From positions 281,503 to 345,502 of the forward strand of contig NZ_AUMP01000003.1 in assembly GCF_000430745.1 (NCBI RefSeq): a DNA stretch of 64,000 nucleotides, in the 5' to 3' direction. Within the stretch, counting starts at the first letter, position 1. Every line of letters starts with the position of its first letter. The position numbers and the translations under genes were made by a program. This document shows positions 1-10,031 of the stretch, one piece after another. This DNA comes from Fictibacillus gelatini DSM 15865 (GTDB taxonomy: Bacteria; Bacillota; Bacilli; Bacillales; Fictibacillaceae). The notes under the pieces were generated by a model. That model did not search any database, was not told the DNA's origin, and was given only the letters and a program-made list of their open reading frames with translations.

Positions 1-2
1 TT

Positions 3-425
3 CATTTCAGCACCGTTTTGTTCCCGACAAGAAATGGAGAGATTTACGGGTTATCGGTAAACGGGTTTCGAAGTGTCGAGAACAGGATTTTGCTTGGCAG
101 AAGGCTTGGCTGGCTTCTTTTTCAATCGAAATGGAAGGATGATTTTTTGGATTTCGCTTCACATACCGATCATACAGGTTCTCGTTTCGATTATGAAAAA
201 TACATTTATCCATGGAAGAGGAAGGATACCCCTTTTTTAAGAATGGCCTATCCCATCATCAAACATGGACGTGGCAAGCTGCCGGATTGGAGCCTTAAGA
301 AAAAGAAATTAGGGCAATTTTACAAACCGATCTCCCTTCCTGAACAGGTCTTACTTACGGATTGGTATGAAAAAAAGCAAAAGCAAATGCAAGTTGGGAT
401 TTTGCTTGAGGAATTATTTATGTAA
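3..425 (+). CDS. yppC: YppC-like DUF2515 protein, 3' part only
   Basis: The reading frame is open to the left edge of the window, so this is the C-terminal ~140 residues of a longer protein (B. subtilis YppC is about 320 residues). No catalytic motif is visible. The fragment is rich in aromatic and basic residues and ends in LLEELFM. The assignment rests on gene order: in B. subtilis yppC is followed by sspM and yppE near recU-ponA, and both are found here in that order. The function of DUF2515 proteins is unknown. The family call is moderately secure and the gene symbol rests on synteny. Confidence 0.6.
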   Translation, partial: HFSTVLFPTRNGEIYGLSVNGFRSVENRILLGRRLGWLLFQSKWKDDFLDFASHTDHTGSRFDYEKYIYPWKRKDTPFLRMAYPIIKHGRGKLPDWSLKKKKLGQFYKPISLPEQVLLTDWYEKKQKQMQVGILLEELFM

Positions 426-428
426 AGA

Positions 429-458
429 GCCGGCTGGTCTTGCCGGCCAATCATTTTT
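429..458 (+). terminator. Intrinsic terminator after yppC
   Basis: A GCCGGC / GCCGGC stem with a 7-nt loop is followed by CAATCATTTTT, directly behind the yppC stop codon. It abuts the 3' end of the convergent sspM gene. Confidence 0.6.
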
Positions 459-576
459 AAGTTGCAGGGAAATTAGGACCTTCTAATTTTTTGTCGCCGT
501 ACCCGTCTTTTCTCTCTTCTCTTGCTCCGTGCTTTTGCTCTTTTGGCTGATTTTGTTGTTTATTTTTCGGATTCAT
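457..576 (-). CDS. sspM: Small acid-soluble spore protein M (SspM-like)
   Basis: A 39-residue, highly charged, Gln/Lys-rich protein that starts MNPKNKQQNQ and ends KKLEGPNFPAT. The end resembles the B. subtilis SspM C-terminus (KKLGGPNRPST). A strong TAAGGAGGTG ribosome binding site lies 8 nt before the ATG. The gene sits between yppC and yppE, the same neighbourhood as B. subtilis sspM. SspM is a minor spore-core protein made in the forespore late in sporulation, with no clear individual function. Its length matches the family. Confidence 0.72.
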   Translation of the reverse strand: MNPKNKQQNQPKEQKHGAREERKDGYGDKKLEGPNFPAT

Positions 577-771
577 TATTCGTTCACCTCCTTATGATAG
601 TGTGAGATGTACAAGTGGTTTTATTCAAAGATCGTAAGCTGTTGTCGAAAAGAAAGAGTTTGAAACGAATTCCACTTTCTTTGCCGAATAAGTACTAGTT
701 TTGTCAGGCGGGAAGGGAGAGGAAAGGAAAGAAAGAATAAGTGTAGTACAAGAAATACGGGAGGGGAACGA

Positions 772-1275
772 ATGATGGAAATGGTAATGAAAACAAAAAC
801 AGTTTCGGAACAATTGGGAGTCAATCCGACAACAGTACAGCGTTGGGTCAAGCATTTCAAAATCGACTGTCAAAAAAATGAACATGGCCATTATTTGTTT
901 ACTGAACACGACGTTCATCAATTAAAACAAATTAAAGAACAACTGGACGCCGGATTGCTAATGAATGATATTCAACTTAGAACGGCGCAGGAGGCGAGAT
1001 ACAAAGAGGAGGAAAAACCGTTTGACCAGCGGTTTAATCATCTGCTTGACCAATTGGATCGGCTGGAAAAGAAAATTGAGCAAAAAGCGGACGATGTGTT
1101 ATCTTACCAGGTTCTTCAGCACGCCTCAGAAATGGACGAAATGATGAAACGACTTGTAAAAATTGAAGAAAAAATCGAGGATCTTGAAGTCCAATTACTG
1201 AAGCTTCCTGAACGAGAAATGGAACTGGCGGCGAAACCGAAACGGAATTGGCTAGTCAGCTTGTTCACATTTTAA
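772..1275 (+). CDS. racA: Chromosome-anchoring protein RacA
   Basis: A 167-residue protein with a MerR-type winged helix-turn-helix at residues ~10-45 (TVQRWVKHF, then GHYLF), a charged coiled coil over ~80-150, and a hydrophobic tail ending WLVSLFTF. RacA binds GC-rich inverted repeats near oriC early in sporulation. Its C-terminus links the chromosome to DivIVA at the cell pole, so the axial filament reaches the forespore. B. subtilis RacA is 184 residues with the same domain order. The first ATG at 772 follows GGGAGGGG; ATGs at 775, 781 and 787 are possible alternatives. The location beside yppE differs from B. subtilis, where racA is elsewhere. Confidence 0.85.
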   Translation: MMEMVMKTKTVSEQLGVNPTTVQRWVKHFKIDCQKNEHGHYLFTEHDVHQLKQIKEQLDAGLLMNDIQLRTAQEARYKEEEKPFDQRFNHLLDQLDRLEKKIEQKADDVLSYQVLQHASEMDEMMKRLVKIEEKIEDLEVQLLKLPEREMELAAKPKRNWLVSLFTF

Positions 1276-1338
1276 TCCATTTACTCCGTGCATTTTAGCC
1301 TTACTTTTGGTAGGCTAAAATTTGTAAGGAGTGAAACG

Positions 1339-1707
1339 ATGGAGGGGCAATTACTCGAATTAACGAATGAAATGCAAAGGCTCAACAGAACAGCTTTTTC
1401 CCAATATGTGAACAAAACTAAAGAAGGGTATACCGCAGATTTTTATAAGGAAGTAAAACCGTTTGCCGATGGGGTGCTTCATGTTTCAAAACAATGGGCT
1501 GAGCTTGCTGAAAAGTGGGTCATGGACAACAGGCCGAAATATTTATACCCATTGCAAATTCAAACGACATTTGACAACATTAATCTTGTTTCCGTTCTTG
1601 CCTTTCAAAGCGATACGAAAGAAAAAAGGTTGAATGAGATGATCAAGTCAATTGATTATGTTCTCGATAACTTAAGGGCATCCCTGGAAAAAAAGATGGC
1701 ATATTAG
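1339..1707 (+). CDS. yppE: YppE-like DUF1798 protein
   Basis: A 122-residue, largely helical acidic protein close to the length of B. subtilis YppE (about 123 residues). It has the family features NEMQRLNRT near the N-terminus and WVMDNRPKYLYPLQI in the middle. The ATG at 1339 has the ribosome binding site TAAGGAG 8 nt upstream; an earlier in-frame start at 1288 has none. The family forms a four-helix bundle of unknown function. Synteny with yppC and sspM supports the call. Confidence 0.85.
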   Translation: MEGQLLELTNEMQRLNRTAFSQYVNKTKEGYTADFYKEVKPFADGVLHVSKQWAELAEKWVMDNRPKYLYPLQIQTTFDNINLVSVLAFQSDTKEKRLNEMIKSIDYVLDNLRASLEKKMAY

Positions 1708-1718
1708 CCGTCTTTTTT
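1689..1718 (+). terminator. Intrinsic terminator after yppE
   Basis: The stem GATGGC / GCCGTC (one G-T pair) has a 6-nt loop, is flanked by A6 and T6, and overlaps the yppE stop codon. Confidence 0.75.
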
Positions 1719-1828
1719 GTTGAATCATCATAAAATTTCACGTACCGTATTAGTAATTTAAAAATAAATGAAGTATAATAGGTTGAAATTTTATGATAAC
1801 GGGTTGAAAAAAAGGAAGTAGGGAAAAC

Positions 1829-2350
1829 ATGTTTGATCCAACCATTTACGAAAATTTAAAAGTCATTTTAGAAGGCATTGTTTATGACCTTGACTTGAGC
1901 GGGAAGCTGGAGATAACAAACCGAAGGGATCTCGTTGATCTTGCAAGAATGTCAAGGATGTATTCGATTCGCGTGCGGGATACGAAAAACCGTTTTCGCC
2001 CATTAGAAGCAGAAGTTGTCTTGCATACAGAATTACAAGACCTTGCAGGAGAAATTTTGGAACAGCAACATATAAGTAGCATTGGCTGTCATTTTACGGT
2101 AAAGTTTTATTTATCTGTACAAAATATTGAAAGTGAATGTCCGGTGATCGAAAAAATGATTAAACGGATCTGGGCCATGCCATTAAACGTTACGCAAAGA
2201 CTTGCATATACATACGGAATGCCGCATGGAAGCTATGATAATGAGATCACTTTAGAAATTTTTGATAAAATAAATGAGGAAAATAGCGAGAAAATCACAT
2301 CACTCGTCGAGCGTGTCATAATAACGTTTGAAAATTTTTCAAGAAGATAA
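1829..2350 (+). CDS. Hypothetical protein, 173 residues
   Basis: I do not recognise this family. The protein is soluble, mixed alpha/beta in composition, with no signal peptide or membrane segment and no obvious catalytic motif. It has an Arg-rich segment (MSRMYSIRVRD) around residue 45 and a conserved-looking stretch LAYTYGMPHGSYDNE near residue 130. The start is supported by AAGGAAGTAGGG upstream of the ATG. It ends 14 nt before the yfmL ATG, so the two are probably cotranscribed. Confidence 0.6.
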   Translation: MFDPTIYENLKVILEGIVYDLDLSGKLEITNRRDLVDLARMSRMYSIRVRDTKNRFRPLEAEVVLHTELQDLAGEILEQQHISSIGCHFTVKFYLSVQNIESECPVIEKMIKRIWAMPLNVTQRLAYTYGMPHGSYDNEITLEIFDKINEENSEKITSLVERVIITFENFSRR

Positions 2351-2363
2351 AAGGAGTCAAGTA

Positions 2364-3527
2364 ATGGATATAAAACATTTTCAACCATTTATTCAAAAAG
2401 CCTGGGAAAAAGCAGGGTTTAAACAATTTACTTCGGTTCAGGAAAAAGCGATTCCTTTTTTATTAGAACATCAAGATGCTATGATTGAGTCGGCAACAGG
2501 AACGGGGAAAACGCTTGGGTATGCACTGCCTGCTTTACAACGAATGGATACGTCAATTGCAAATGCCCAGGCCATACTTCTTGCGCCGACAAGGGAGCTT
2601 GCCATGCAAATACATGCCGTGTTGCAAAACTTTTCCGAAGGCAGCGGGATCACGGGCGCTGCACTAATCGGAGGGGCGGCGATTTCGCGGCAAATAGAAA
2701 AATTAAAGAAAAAGCCGCACTATATTGTGGGGACGCCAGGAAGAGTTTTGGAGCTCATCAATGCGAAAAAATTAAAAATGCATGAAGTGAAAACAATTGT
2801 AATTGATGAAGCGGATATTATGATCGATATGGGGTTAATGGACAGTGTTCAGTCCATTATTAAGGCAACAACGAAAGACCGGCAGCTTGTTTTTGTCTCC
2901 GCTACCATTTCAAGTAAAACAAAAGAGCTCGCGAACGAGTGGATGAAAGAACCGATTTTCGTTCGAGTCGAAAACAAAAAAACGGGCGAGACGAATGTTG
3001 AACATTTGTACATGGTCAGTGAAAGACGGGATAAGATTGAAAATCTCCGCAGACTGATAAGGCATCATAATGAAATGAAGGCCCTCGTCTTTATTAGCGA
3101 AAATATGCGATTGGATGAGTTTGCAGCAAAGCTTGAGTATAGAGGAATATCGTTGGGTATTCTGGCAGGCCGTTCATCAAAACAAGAACGGGAGAAAGTG
3201 CTTCGGGAATTCCGGGCAAGTAAGCACGCGATATTGCTATCAACGGATATCGCGGCAAGAGGATTGGACGTTCAGGGAATTACGCATGTCATTCACTTTG
3301 ATTTACCCGAGTCAAATAAGCAGTTTGTCCATCGTTCCGGCCGGACGGGAAGAATGGGAGCGAAGGGAACGGTCATTTCACTTGTAACGGAAAAAGAAGA
3401 GAGGATTCTTCTAAAATGGGCAAAACAGCTTGAAATCACCGTGCAAAAAGCCTATTTATATAAGGGCAGCTTGATAAAAGAAAATAGAAGTAATTCTCCT
3501 GTAAGGAAAAATAACAAAAAAAGATGA
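2364..3527 (+). CDS. yfmL: DEAD-box ATP-dependent RNA helicase YfmL
   Basis: A 387-residue RNA helicase core with all expected motifs in order: Q motif (FTSVQEKAIP), Walker A (SATGTGKT), PTRELAM, TPGR, DEAD, SAT, ARGLD and HRSGRTGRMG. The basic tail ends in RKNNKKR. B. subtilis YfmL (376 residues) is a minor DEAD-box helicase linked to ribosome biogenesis and cold growth. Its short C-terminal tail, without an RRM-like domain, separates it from DbpA and CshA. The ATG at 2364 follows AAGGAG; an in-frame ATG at 2328 overlaps the preceding gene and has no such site. Confidence 0.85.
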   Translation: MDIKHFQPFIQKAWEKAGFKQFTSVQEKAIPFLLEHQDAMIESATGTGKTLGYALPALQRMDTSIANAQAILLAPTRELAMQIHAVLQNFSEGSGITGAALIGGAAISRQIEKLKKKPHYIVGTPGRVLELINAKKLKMHEVKTIVIDEADIMIDMGLMDSVQSIIKATTKDRQLVFVSATISSKTKELANEWMKEPIFVRVENKKTGETNVEHLYMVSERRDKIENLRRLIRHHNEMKALVFISENMRLDEFAAKLEYRGISLGILAGRSSKQEREKVLREFRASKHAILLSTDIAARGLDVQGITHVIHFDLPESNKQFVHRSGRTGRMGAKGTVISLVTEKEERILLKWAKQLEITVQKAYLYKGSLIKENRSNSPVRKNNKKR

Positions 3528-3553
3528 GCCGAAAGTTTCGGCTCATCTTTTTT
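3517..3553. terminator. Bidirectional terminator between yfmL and metH
   Basis: GATGAGCCGAAA / TTTCGGCTCATC, flanked by A-rich and T-rich runs, lies between two convergent genes and can serve both strands. It includes the yfmL stop codon. Confidence 0.85.
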
Positions 3554-6500
3554 ATCCATTTAAAACATTAAAATACCGGGCTTCAGGATGGGCAAACACA
3601 ATTGCTGTTACAGAGGCTTCCGGCTCCATCATGCATCCGTCTGTTAATTCAATGCCAATGTCCTCAGGACGTATGAGGTTAAACAATTTCTTTTGATCTT
3701 CCAGCTCAGGGCATGCCGGATAACCAAAAGAGAAGCGTTGCCCCTGGTAACGGGCTGAGAAACGTTCCCGCATCGTGAAGTCAACAGGATCAGGGAAGCC
3801 CCAGCGGTCGCGCATTTGTTGATGGATAAGCTCCGCAAATCCTTCCGCTGTTTCGAGTGCCAGTGCCTGAAGAGCATGGCTTTCCAAATACCGGCCTTCA
3901 TCTTTTAATTTCATGGCGCGTTCACGTATGCCGCGTCCAGCCGTTACTGAGAAAAAGCCGACATAATCCATAATTCCACTGTCAACCGATTTCAAGTAAT
4001 CCGCAAGGCAGAGATATGGTGCTGCAGGTTGTCTTGGGAATTCAAACTGTTCAATAATGGTCGTTTGATCTTCTGGATCGTAAATATAAATTTTTTCACC
4101 ATCTGACTGGGCAGGGAAAAATTGATATAGAGCGGCAGGTTTGATCCAATCATTTACTTTCGCCTCGTATATTAATTGGTCGACAACTTCTTTTACTTTT
4201 AAGGTTCGTTCATCTTTTTCTTCTAGCAATCTTGAAATTTTCCCTTTGACACCTAAATGATGGCCAAGGAGCATTTGCATATTAATATACGGCTCAATAT
4301 GAGAAACCGAATAGCTTTTCAACAAATGCCGCTTTGTATCTTTCGGGATATAAACAGGCGCCTCCGCTGATACAGAAGAACGAACTTTAACAGCAGTAGC
4401 TACAGCGGAAGACTCTTCATTTGCTACGGGCTCGAGTTTCGCTTTCTTTTCCACAGTTTCTGTCAGCAGACGTTCATATTCTTCAGTCGATTGAAGCTGA
4501 TTAGCCAGCGACAATCCATTCATCGCATCTTTTGCGTACAGTACAACCCCATCATACTCTTTCGCAATTTTCGTGTCGGTGAATTTGCGCGAGAGAGCGG
4601 CCCCTCCAACTAAAATAGGAATAGAAATGCCGGCTTCCCGCATATCCTGGGCGGTAAGAACCATTTGTTGGGCCGATTTCACCAGAAGTCCGGAGAGCCC
4701 GACAATATTCGGCTTCTCCCTTTTGACGGCTTCGATTAATTCGGCTGGTGTTACTTTAATGCCAAGGTCAATTACGTTGTAGCCGTTATTGCTTAAAATA
4801 ATATCGACCAGGTTTTTACCAATGTCATGCACGTCTCCTTTAACCGTTGCGAGCAATACTTTTCCTTTTGAAGAAGATGAAGCGTTCTTTTCCATATATG
4901 GTTCCAGAAAGGCTACGGCCGTTTTCATCACTTCCGCGCTCTGGAGCACTTCTGCCACGATTAATTGATTGTCATTAAACAAGCGGCCGACTTCCGCCAT
5001 CCCGTCCATTAGCGGCCCGTTTATAATATCAAGAGGCGCACTATACTCATCTAGCGCCAGCTCGAGGTCTGGGATCAGACCTTCTTTTGTTCCTTCAACG
5101 ACGTAGTAAGCAAGCCGTTCCTGTAACGTCATATTAGGAAGTGTGGATTTCGCTTCTTTCTTTTTCCCCCGATAAAATGCCGTAAATTCGGCTAACGCTT
5201 CTTCCGTTGTTTCGAAAAGCAATGTTTCTGCCATTTTTACTTCTTCATGCGATATTGACGCAAATCGTTCTAATTTTTCTGTATTGACAATCGCATAATC
5301 GAGCCCCGCTTGCGTGCAGTGATATAGAAACACGGCATTTAAAATTTCTCGTCCAACAGGCGGGAGACCGAAAGAGACGTTGCTAATTCCGAGTATTGTC
5401 AAACATTCCGGAAAATGTTCCTTAATTAAGCGAATGCCGTCAACGGTTGCTTTCGCTGAACCGATATATTGTTCATCGCCCGTACCAACAGGGAATACGA
5501 GCGGGTCAAAAATAATGTCGGTAGGAGAAACATTGTATTTGTTAACAAGTAGATCGTAGGATCGTTTCGCAATTTCAAGTTTTCGGTCTGCTGATACTCC
5601 CATACCCTCTTCATCAATTGTTCCAACGACAACCGCACCGCCATAGCGGTGGAGGAGGGGAACAACCTTTTGGAATCGTTCTTCACCGTCTTCCAGGTTA
5701 ATCGAGTTGATGATCGCTTTTCCCTGTGAATATTGCAACGCTTTTTCGATGACATGATCATCAGTTGAATCGATGACGAGCGGGACTTTTACTTTTTTGA
5801 CCGCTTCTTTAATGAAGTTTTCCATGTCCTTAAGCTCATCGCGATCCGGATCAGCCAAACAAATATCGATGACATGGGCGCCGTTTTTCACTTGAGCGCG
5901 TGCGACTTCAGCGGCTTCTTCGAATTTTCCTTCGGCTATCAATCGTTTGAACTTACGTGAACCGATCACATTAGTCCGTTCTCCCACCATGATGGGGCGT
6001 AAAGTCGGATCATCGTAAATGAAGGGTTCGATACCCGAAACCGTGTGGACTTGTTTTTCTTGAATGTATCTCGGTTGATATTTTTTCATCGCTTCCGAAA
6101 TCGCTTGAATGTGGGCAGGAGTCGTTCCGCAGCATCCGCCAACGATATTCAGCCAGCCTTTTTCTGCAAAGCCGGAAAGTTTCAGCGCTAACGATTCAGG
6201 CGTTTCATGATATTGCCCTTCTTCATCAGGCAGACCGGCATTTGGATAACAGCTAACCGCCGTCGTCGCGAGTTCCGATAATGACCGAATATGGTCTTGC
6301 ATAAATTCTGGTCCTGTTGCACAGTTTAATCCGACAGCGATCGGATTCATATGCTCAAGGGAAATGTAGAAGGCTTCTATCGATTGACCGGCCAGTGTCG
6401 TACCCATCGGTTCAATGGTTCCGGAAACGATGAGTGGCAGTTCTTTCCCTGTTTTTCGGAACGCGTTTTGTATGCCAATAAAGCCGGCTTTCACATTGAG

Positions 6501-7001
6501 CATATCCTGGCTCGTTTCAAGCAATAAAAGATCGACGCCACCGTCAATAAGACCTCTTGCTTGCTCTTCATATGCGCCAGCAAGTGCTTCAAATGTCGTT
6601 CCACCGGTTACGCTTAATGTTTTCGTCGTTGGTCCCATTGAACCGGCGACAAATCTCGGCCATGACTTCGTTGAAATTTGATCTGCCGCTTCTTTCGCAA
6701 TTTCCGCCGCTATTTTATTAATTTCATAGGCTTTGGAACCGAGATGGTATTCATCAAGCACAATGCTCGTTCCGCCAAACGTATTTGTTTCAATAATGTC
6801 GGCACCTGCTTGTAAATATTTAATGTGAATAGATTCGATAACGGAAGGCTTAGTAATATTTAAATATTCGTTGCAGCCTTCGAACTCCTCGCCGCCGAAA
6901 TCATCTGCGGTCAATTGTGCTTCTTGAAGCATCGTGCCCATCGCACCGTCCATAATGAGTATTTTTTTTCTAAGTTGTTCTGTTACTGATGGTTTAGACA
7001 T
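3552..7001 (-). CDS. metH: Cobalamin-dependent methionine synthase MetH
   Basis: A 1149-residue protein that transfers a methyl group from 5-methyl-THF via cobalamin to homocysteine. Domains run in standard order: a homocysteine-binding barrel (ILIMDGAMGTML at the start, zinc cysteines in LNCATG and GGCCGTTP), a pterin-binding barrel (GERTNVIGSRKF), a helical cap, a B12-binding domain with DVHDIGKN, and a C-terminal AdoMet reactivation domain. E. coli MetH is 1227 residues and Gram-positive forms near 1150 are usual. It is the last gene of the metI-metC-yitJ-metH operon. Its ribosome binding site (AGGAGG) lies inside the end of yitJ, so translation is probably coupled. Confidence 0.96.
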   Translation of the reverse strand: MSKPSVTEQLRKKILIMDGAMGTMLQEAQLTADDFGGEEFEGCNEYLNITKPSVIESIHIKYLQAGADIIETNTFGGTSIVLDEYHLGSKAYEINKIAAEIAKEAADQISTKSWPRFVAGSMGPTTKTLSVTGGTTFEALAGAYEEQARGLIDGGVDLLLLETSQDMLNVKAGFIGIQNAFRKTGKELPLIVSGTIEPMGTTLAGQSIEAFYISLEHMNPIAVGLNCATGPEFMQDHIRSLSELATTAVSCYPNAGLPDEEGQYHETPESLALKLSGFAEKGWLNIVGGCCGTTPAHIQAISEAMKKYQPRYIQEKQVHTVSGIEPFIYDDPTLRPIMVGERTNVIGSRKFKRLIAEGKFEEAAEVARAQVKNGAHVIDICLADPDRDELKDMENFIKEAVKKVKVPLVIDSTDDHVIEKALQYSQGKAIINSINLEDGEERFQKVVPLLHRYGGAVVVGTIDEEGMGVSADRKLEIAKRSYDLLVNKYNVSPTDIIFDPLVFPVGTGDEQYIGSAKATVDGIRLIKEHFPECLTILGISNVSFGLPPVGREILNAVFLYHCTQAGLDYAIVNTEKLERFASISHEEVKMAETLLFETTEEALAEFTAFYRGKKKEAKSTLPNMTLQERLAYYVVEGTKEGLIPDLELALDEYSAPLDIINGPLMDGMAEVGRLFNDNQLIVAEVLQSAEVMKTAVAFLEPYMEKNASSSSKGKVLLATVKGDVHDIGKNLVDIILSNNGYNVIDLGIKVTPAELIEAVKREKPNIVGLSGLLVKSAQQMVLTAQDMREAGISIPILVGGAALSRKFTDTKIAKEYDGVVLYAKDAMNGLSLANQLQSTEEYERLLTETVEKKAKLEPVANEESSAVATAVKVRSSVSAEAPVYIPKDTKRHLLKSYSVSHIEPYINMQMLLGHHLGVKGKISRLLEEKDERTLKVKEVVDQLIYEAKVNDWIKPAALYQFFPAQSDGEKIYIYDPEDQTTIIEQFEFPRQPAAPYLCLADYLKSVDSGIMDYVGFFSVTAGRGIRERAMKLKDEGRYLESHALQALALETAEGFAELIHQQMRDRWGFPDPVDFTMRERFSARYQGQRFSFGYPACPELEDQKKLFNLIRPEDIGIELTDGCMMEPEASVTAIVFAHPEARYFNVLNG

Positions 7002-7006
7002 TTTTC

Positions 7007-8845
7007 TTACCTCCTGGCTGTTAGGGCAAAGCTTCTGCTCTTAGCATAGTCTGTGAGTTCAACCGTTAATTCGTAACGCAGAAACGGTGTAATCAAATAG
7101 ATGCCGTTGAAAAGTTCCATTGCCGCATCTAATAGCGATTTTGCGATTGCGAGTCCTTCCTGGCTCGCTTTGGCTGGATTATCCTTATAACGCGACATGC
7201 GCTCACGGACGCTATCCGACAGTTTAATTCCCGGTACTTCATGATGTAAGAAATCGGCATTTTGACTGCTAGTAAGCGGCATAATGCCAATGTAAACAGG
7301 TTTATCTAAATGTTTGACCGCATCATGGACTTCCAGGAGTCGCTCTTCAGAGAAAACCGGCTGGCTAATGAAATAATCGGCACCGCACTCGATTTTCTTT
7401 TCAAGCCGCTTGACCGCTTTTTCCAACGAACGAACATTCGGATTAAACGCTCCTGCGACCGAAAAAGAAGCCTTTTGCCCGAGGTCTTTTCCGGAGAGAG
7501 AGATCCCTTGATTGAACTGTTTGATCATTTGAATGAGTTCAAATGAAGTGACATCATATACGGAAGACGCTCCCGGCAAATCGCCAACCTTCGTCGGGTC
7601 TCCCGTTACGGCTAAAATATCGGTCAAACCGAGTGTATGAAGTCCCATCAGGTGAGACTGCAATCCAATTAAATTATGATCCCGGCACGTAATGTGAATA
7701 AGGGGACGAAGACCGATATCCGTTTTTACTAATGAACCAAGTGCGCTATTGCTGATTCTTGGGGAAGCAAGCGAATTATCAGCCATTGTAATTGCGTCAA
7801 TCCCAGATTCCTTTAATGCTCTAGCCCCTTCGAAAAAACGGGCCGTATCCAGTTTTCTTGGCGGGTCTAATTCTACGATAATCGATTGTCTTTCTTTTAC
7901 AATATCGTGAAGTGGAGTGATATTCTGGCCAGGCGTTTCCCTCACTACGATTCTTTGTTTCTTCTGTTTAACGGTTTTTTCCGTGACCGGCCGAGCACCT
8001 TTCAATACGTTTGAAAAGGCACGGATATGTTCAGGTGTCGTGCCGCAACATCCTCCAAGCAAACGAACTCCCTGGTTGCGGAATTTCGTTGCGCATTCAT
8101 TAAAATAGTCGGCGTCCCCTTCGTACTGAAATTTGCCATCATTGTAGGATGGGAGGCTTGCATTCGGATAAGCGGATAAATAAGCATGTTTTGGAATCGA
8201 TACTTCTTCTAATGTTTGCAGCATATGATAAGGTCCTAACCGGCAGTTTAGCCCTACAATATTTGCTCCAAGATCTTCTAGTGTTGATAATGCTTCTTGT
8301 ATAGGGGTGCGATCTTGCAAGATGCCGACTTCCTGAAGCGCAATCTGGGCAATGATCGGCAAATCCGTTTCTTTTCGCGCGATTTGCAAGACGGTTTCTA
8401 GTTCTTCGATATCATAATAGGTTTCTAGAATAACTCCATCTACTTCTTCCATTAATAGACAATACAATTGTTCGCGAAAGCTTCGTTTAATTTCTTCCAC
8501 CGTGACCGAGTTTGGCTTGATCGAACGAATTCCGCCAATCGTACCGAGCACATACGCGTTGTCTCTTGCCGCTTTTTTCGCTAAGCGAACGGCGGCACTA
8601 TTAATATCTTTTACTTGATCCTCAAGCCCGTAACGTTCGAGCTTAAAATAATTGGCGGCATACGTGTTCGTCTGAATGATATTCGCTCCAGCTTCAATAT
8701 AGGCACGATGAATATTTACAATTTGATCCGGCTCAGATAGATTTAATTCTTCAAAGCAACAATCCGTTCCATAAGAATAAAGAAGGGTGCCCATCGCTCC
8801 GTCGCCTATTAATATGTTCGTTTTTAATTCATCCAGTAGTCCCAT
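7007..8845 (-). CDS. yitJ: Bifunctional homocysteine S-methyltransferase / methylene-THF reductase
   Basis: A 612-residue fusion, the same length as B. subtilis YitJ. The N-terminal half is a zinc-dependent homocysteine methyltransferase ([10 protein letters not shown], then LNCR and [11 protein letters not shown]). The C-terminal half, from about residue 310, is a flavin-dependent MTHFR barrel (ELDPPR, ITCRDHN, VTGDP, FISQPVF). It makes 5-methyl-THF for MetH, its downstream neighbour. The start chosen is the ATG at 8845, preceded by AAAGGAG; an in-frame start further upstream at 8884 overlaps metC. Confidence 0.95.
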   Translation of the reverse strand: MGLLDELKTNILIGDGAMGTLLYSYGTDCCFEELNLSEPDQIVNIHRAYIEAGANIIQTNTYAANYFKLERYGLEDQVKDINSAAVRLAKKAARDNAYVLGTIGGIRSIKPNSVTVEEIKRSFREQLYCLLMEEVDGVILETYYDIEELETVLQIARKETDLPIIAQIALQEVGILQDRTPIQEALSTLEDLGANIVGLNCRLGPYHMLQTLEEVSIPKHAYLSAYPNASLPSYNDGKFQYEGDADYFNECATKFRNQGVRLLGGCCGTTPEHIRAFSNVLKGARPVTEKTVKQKKQRIVVRETPGQNITPLHDIVKERQSIIVELDPPRKLDTARFFEGARALKESGIDAITMADNSLASPRISNSALGSLVKTDIGLRPLIHITCRDHNLIGLQSHLMGLHTLGLTDILAVTGDPTKVGDLPGASSVYDVTSFELIQMIKQFNQGISLSGKDLGQKASFSVAGAFNPNVRSLEKAVKRLEKKIECGADYFISQPVFSEERLLEVHDAVKHLDKPVYIGIMPLTSSQNADFLHHEVPGIKLSDSVRERMSRYKDNPAKASQEGLAIAKSLLDAAMELFNGIYLITPFLRYELTVELTDYAKSRSFALTARR

Positions 8846-8858
8846 CCTTATTCTCCTT

Positions 8859-10031
8859 TCATGCAAAAACTTTCTTAGATGCAAAAAGTGCCTTATCGAG
8901 GTCTTTCATAAGGTCTTCAGGGTTTTCAAGTCCAACCGACAATCTTAATAGAGAGTCGGATATTCCTCTTTTTTCACGTTCATGTTTCGGCATGGCCGCA
9001 TGTGACATTTTTGCCGGATAAGACAGAATCGACTCAACGGCACCTAAACTAACAGCGAATACCGGCAATTGAAGTTGTTCTAAAAATGAACGGAGATCAA
9101 CTTCGTTCCCTAGCTCAAAAGAGAGGACGGCGCCCGGACTATTCGCCTGGCTGCTTTGAATTTCATATCCCGGGTGGGAAGAAAGTCCCGGATAATAAAC
9201 GTGTTTAATCAATGAATGCTCCTGTAAAAAATTTGCGATCTGCTTTGCTGATTTTACCGATTGTTCCAGCCGTACATGGAGAGTTTTTAGCCCTCTAAGA
9301 ATAAGCCAGGCATCTTGAACGCCAAGGATGGCGCCAAACGAATTTTGCAAAAAGCCGAGTCTATTCCCGAGTTCTTCATCATTTGTTACCGCAAGACCGG
9401 CAACGACGTCGCTATGTCCTGACAAAAATTTTGTCGCGCTATGCAAAACGACATCCGCGCCAAGTGAAAGTGGTTTTTGCAAAGCAGGAGTCAAAAACGT
9501 ATTATCAACAAAGGTAAATGCCCCGATGTTTTTTGCCAGGGAAGACAGAGCCCGAATATCTGCAACCTTTAAGAGCGGATTGGATGGTGTTTCAATATAA
9601 ATAAGCTTTGTATTTGGACGAATCGCTTGTCTTACCGCATTGATATCCGTCATGTCAACAAAAGTGTGATCAATTCCGAATCGCGAGAGAACTTCCGTGA
9701 CCATTCGGAATGTTCCGCCATAGACGTCATCCGGCAATATGGCATGATCTCCTTGTGATAATAGAAGAAAGGCCGTTGAGATGGCGGCCATTCCTGAAGA
9801 AAAAGCGAACCCTCTTGTACCTTCTTCCAATTGAGCGATTGTCTCTTCCAACACTTCACGTGTTGGGTTTAAAGAACGGGCGTAGTCGTATTTGCCGAAA
9901 TGGTCAACATCCGATTGATGAAAGGTCGATGCATGTTGAATAGGAACACTTACCGCACCTGTTGCCGGATCATATTTATTGGAATTATGGAGCAACCGGG
10001 TTTGAAAGGTATAGTCTAGACTATCGCTCAT
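8859..10031 (-). CDS. metC: Cystathionine beta-lyase MetC
   Basis: A 390-residue PLP enzyme of the Cys/Met metabolism family. The PLP lysine lies in [15 protein letters not shown], with the cofactor-binding SSGMAA and [10 protein letters not shown] segments upstream. It cleaves cystathionine to homocysteine, pyruvate and ammonia. Its ATG overlaps the metI stop (ATGA), the same arrangement as the metI-metC pair of B. subtilis. Beta-lyase rather than gamma-synthase activity is inferred from operon order and resemblance to B. subtilis MetC. Confidence 0.9.
   Translation of the reverse strand: MSDSLDYTFQTRLLHNSNKYDPATGAVSVPIQHASTFHQSDVDHFGKYDYARSLNPTREVLEETIAQLEEGTRGFAFSSGMAAISTAFLLLSQGDHAILPDDVYGGTFRMVTEVLSRFGIDHTFVDMTDINAVRQAIRPNTKLIYIETPSNPLLKVADIRALSSLAKNIGAFTFVDNTFLTPALQKPLSLGADVVLHSATKFLSGHSDVVAGLAVTNDEELGNRLGFLQNSFGAILGVQDAWLILRGLKTLHVRLEQSVKSAKQIANFLQEHSLIKHVYYPGLSSHPGYEIQSSQANSPGAVLSFELGNEVDLRSFLEQLQLPVFAVSLGAVESILSYPAKMSHAAMPKHEREKRGISDSLLRLSVGLENPEDLMKDLDKALFASKKVFA

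Noticed and set aside
3644-6681. Several ORFs of 60-110 codons on both strands inside metH
   Set aside because: They are shadows of a strongly coding 1149-residue gene, without ribosome binding sites or family matches.
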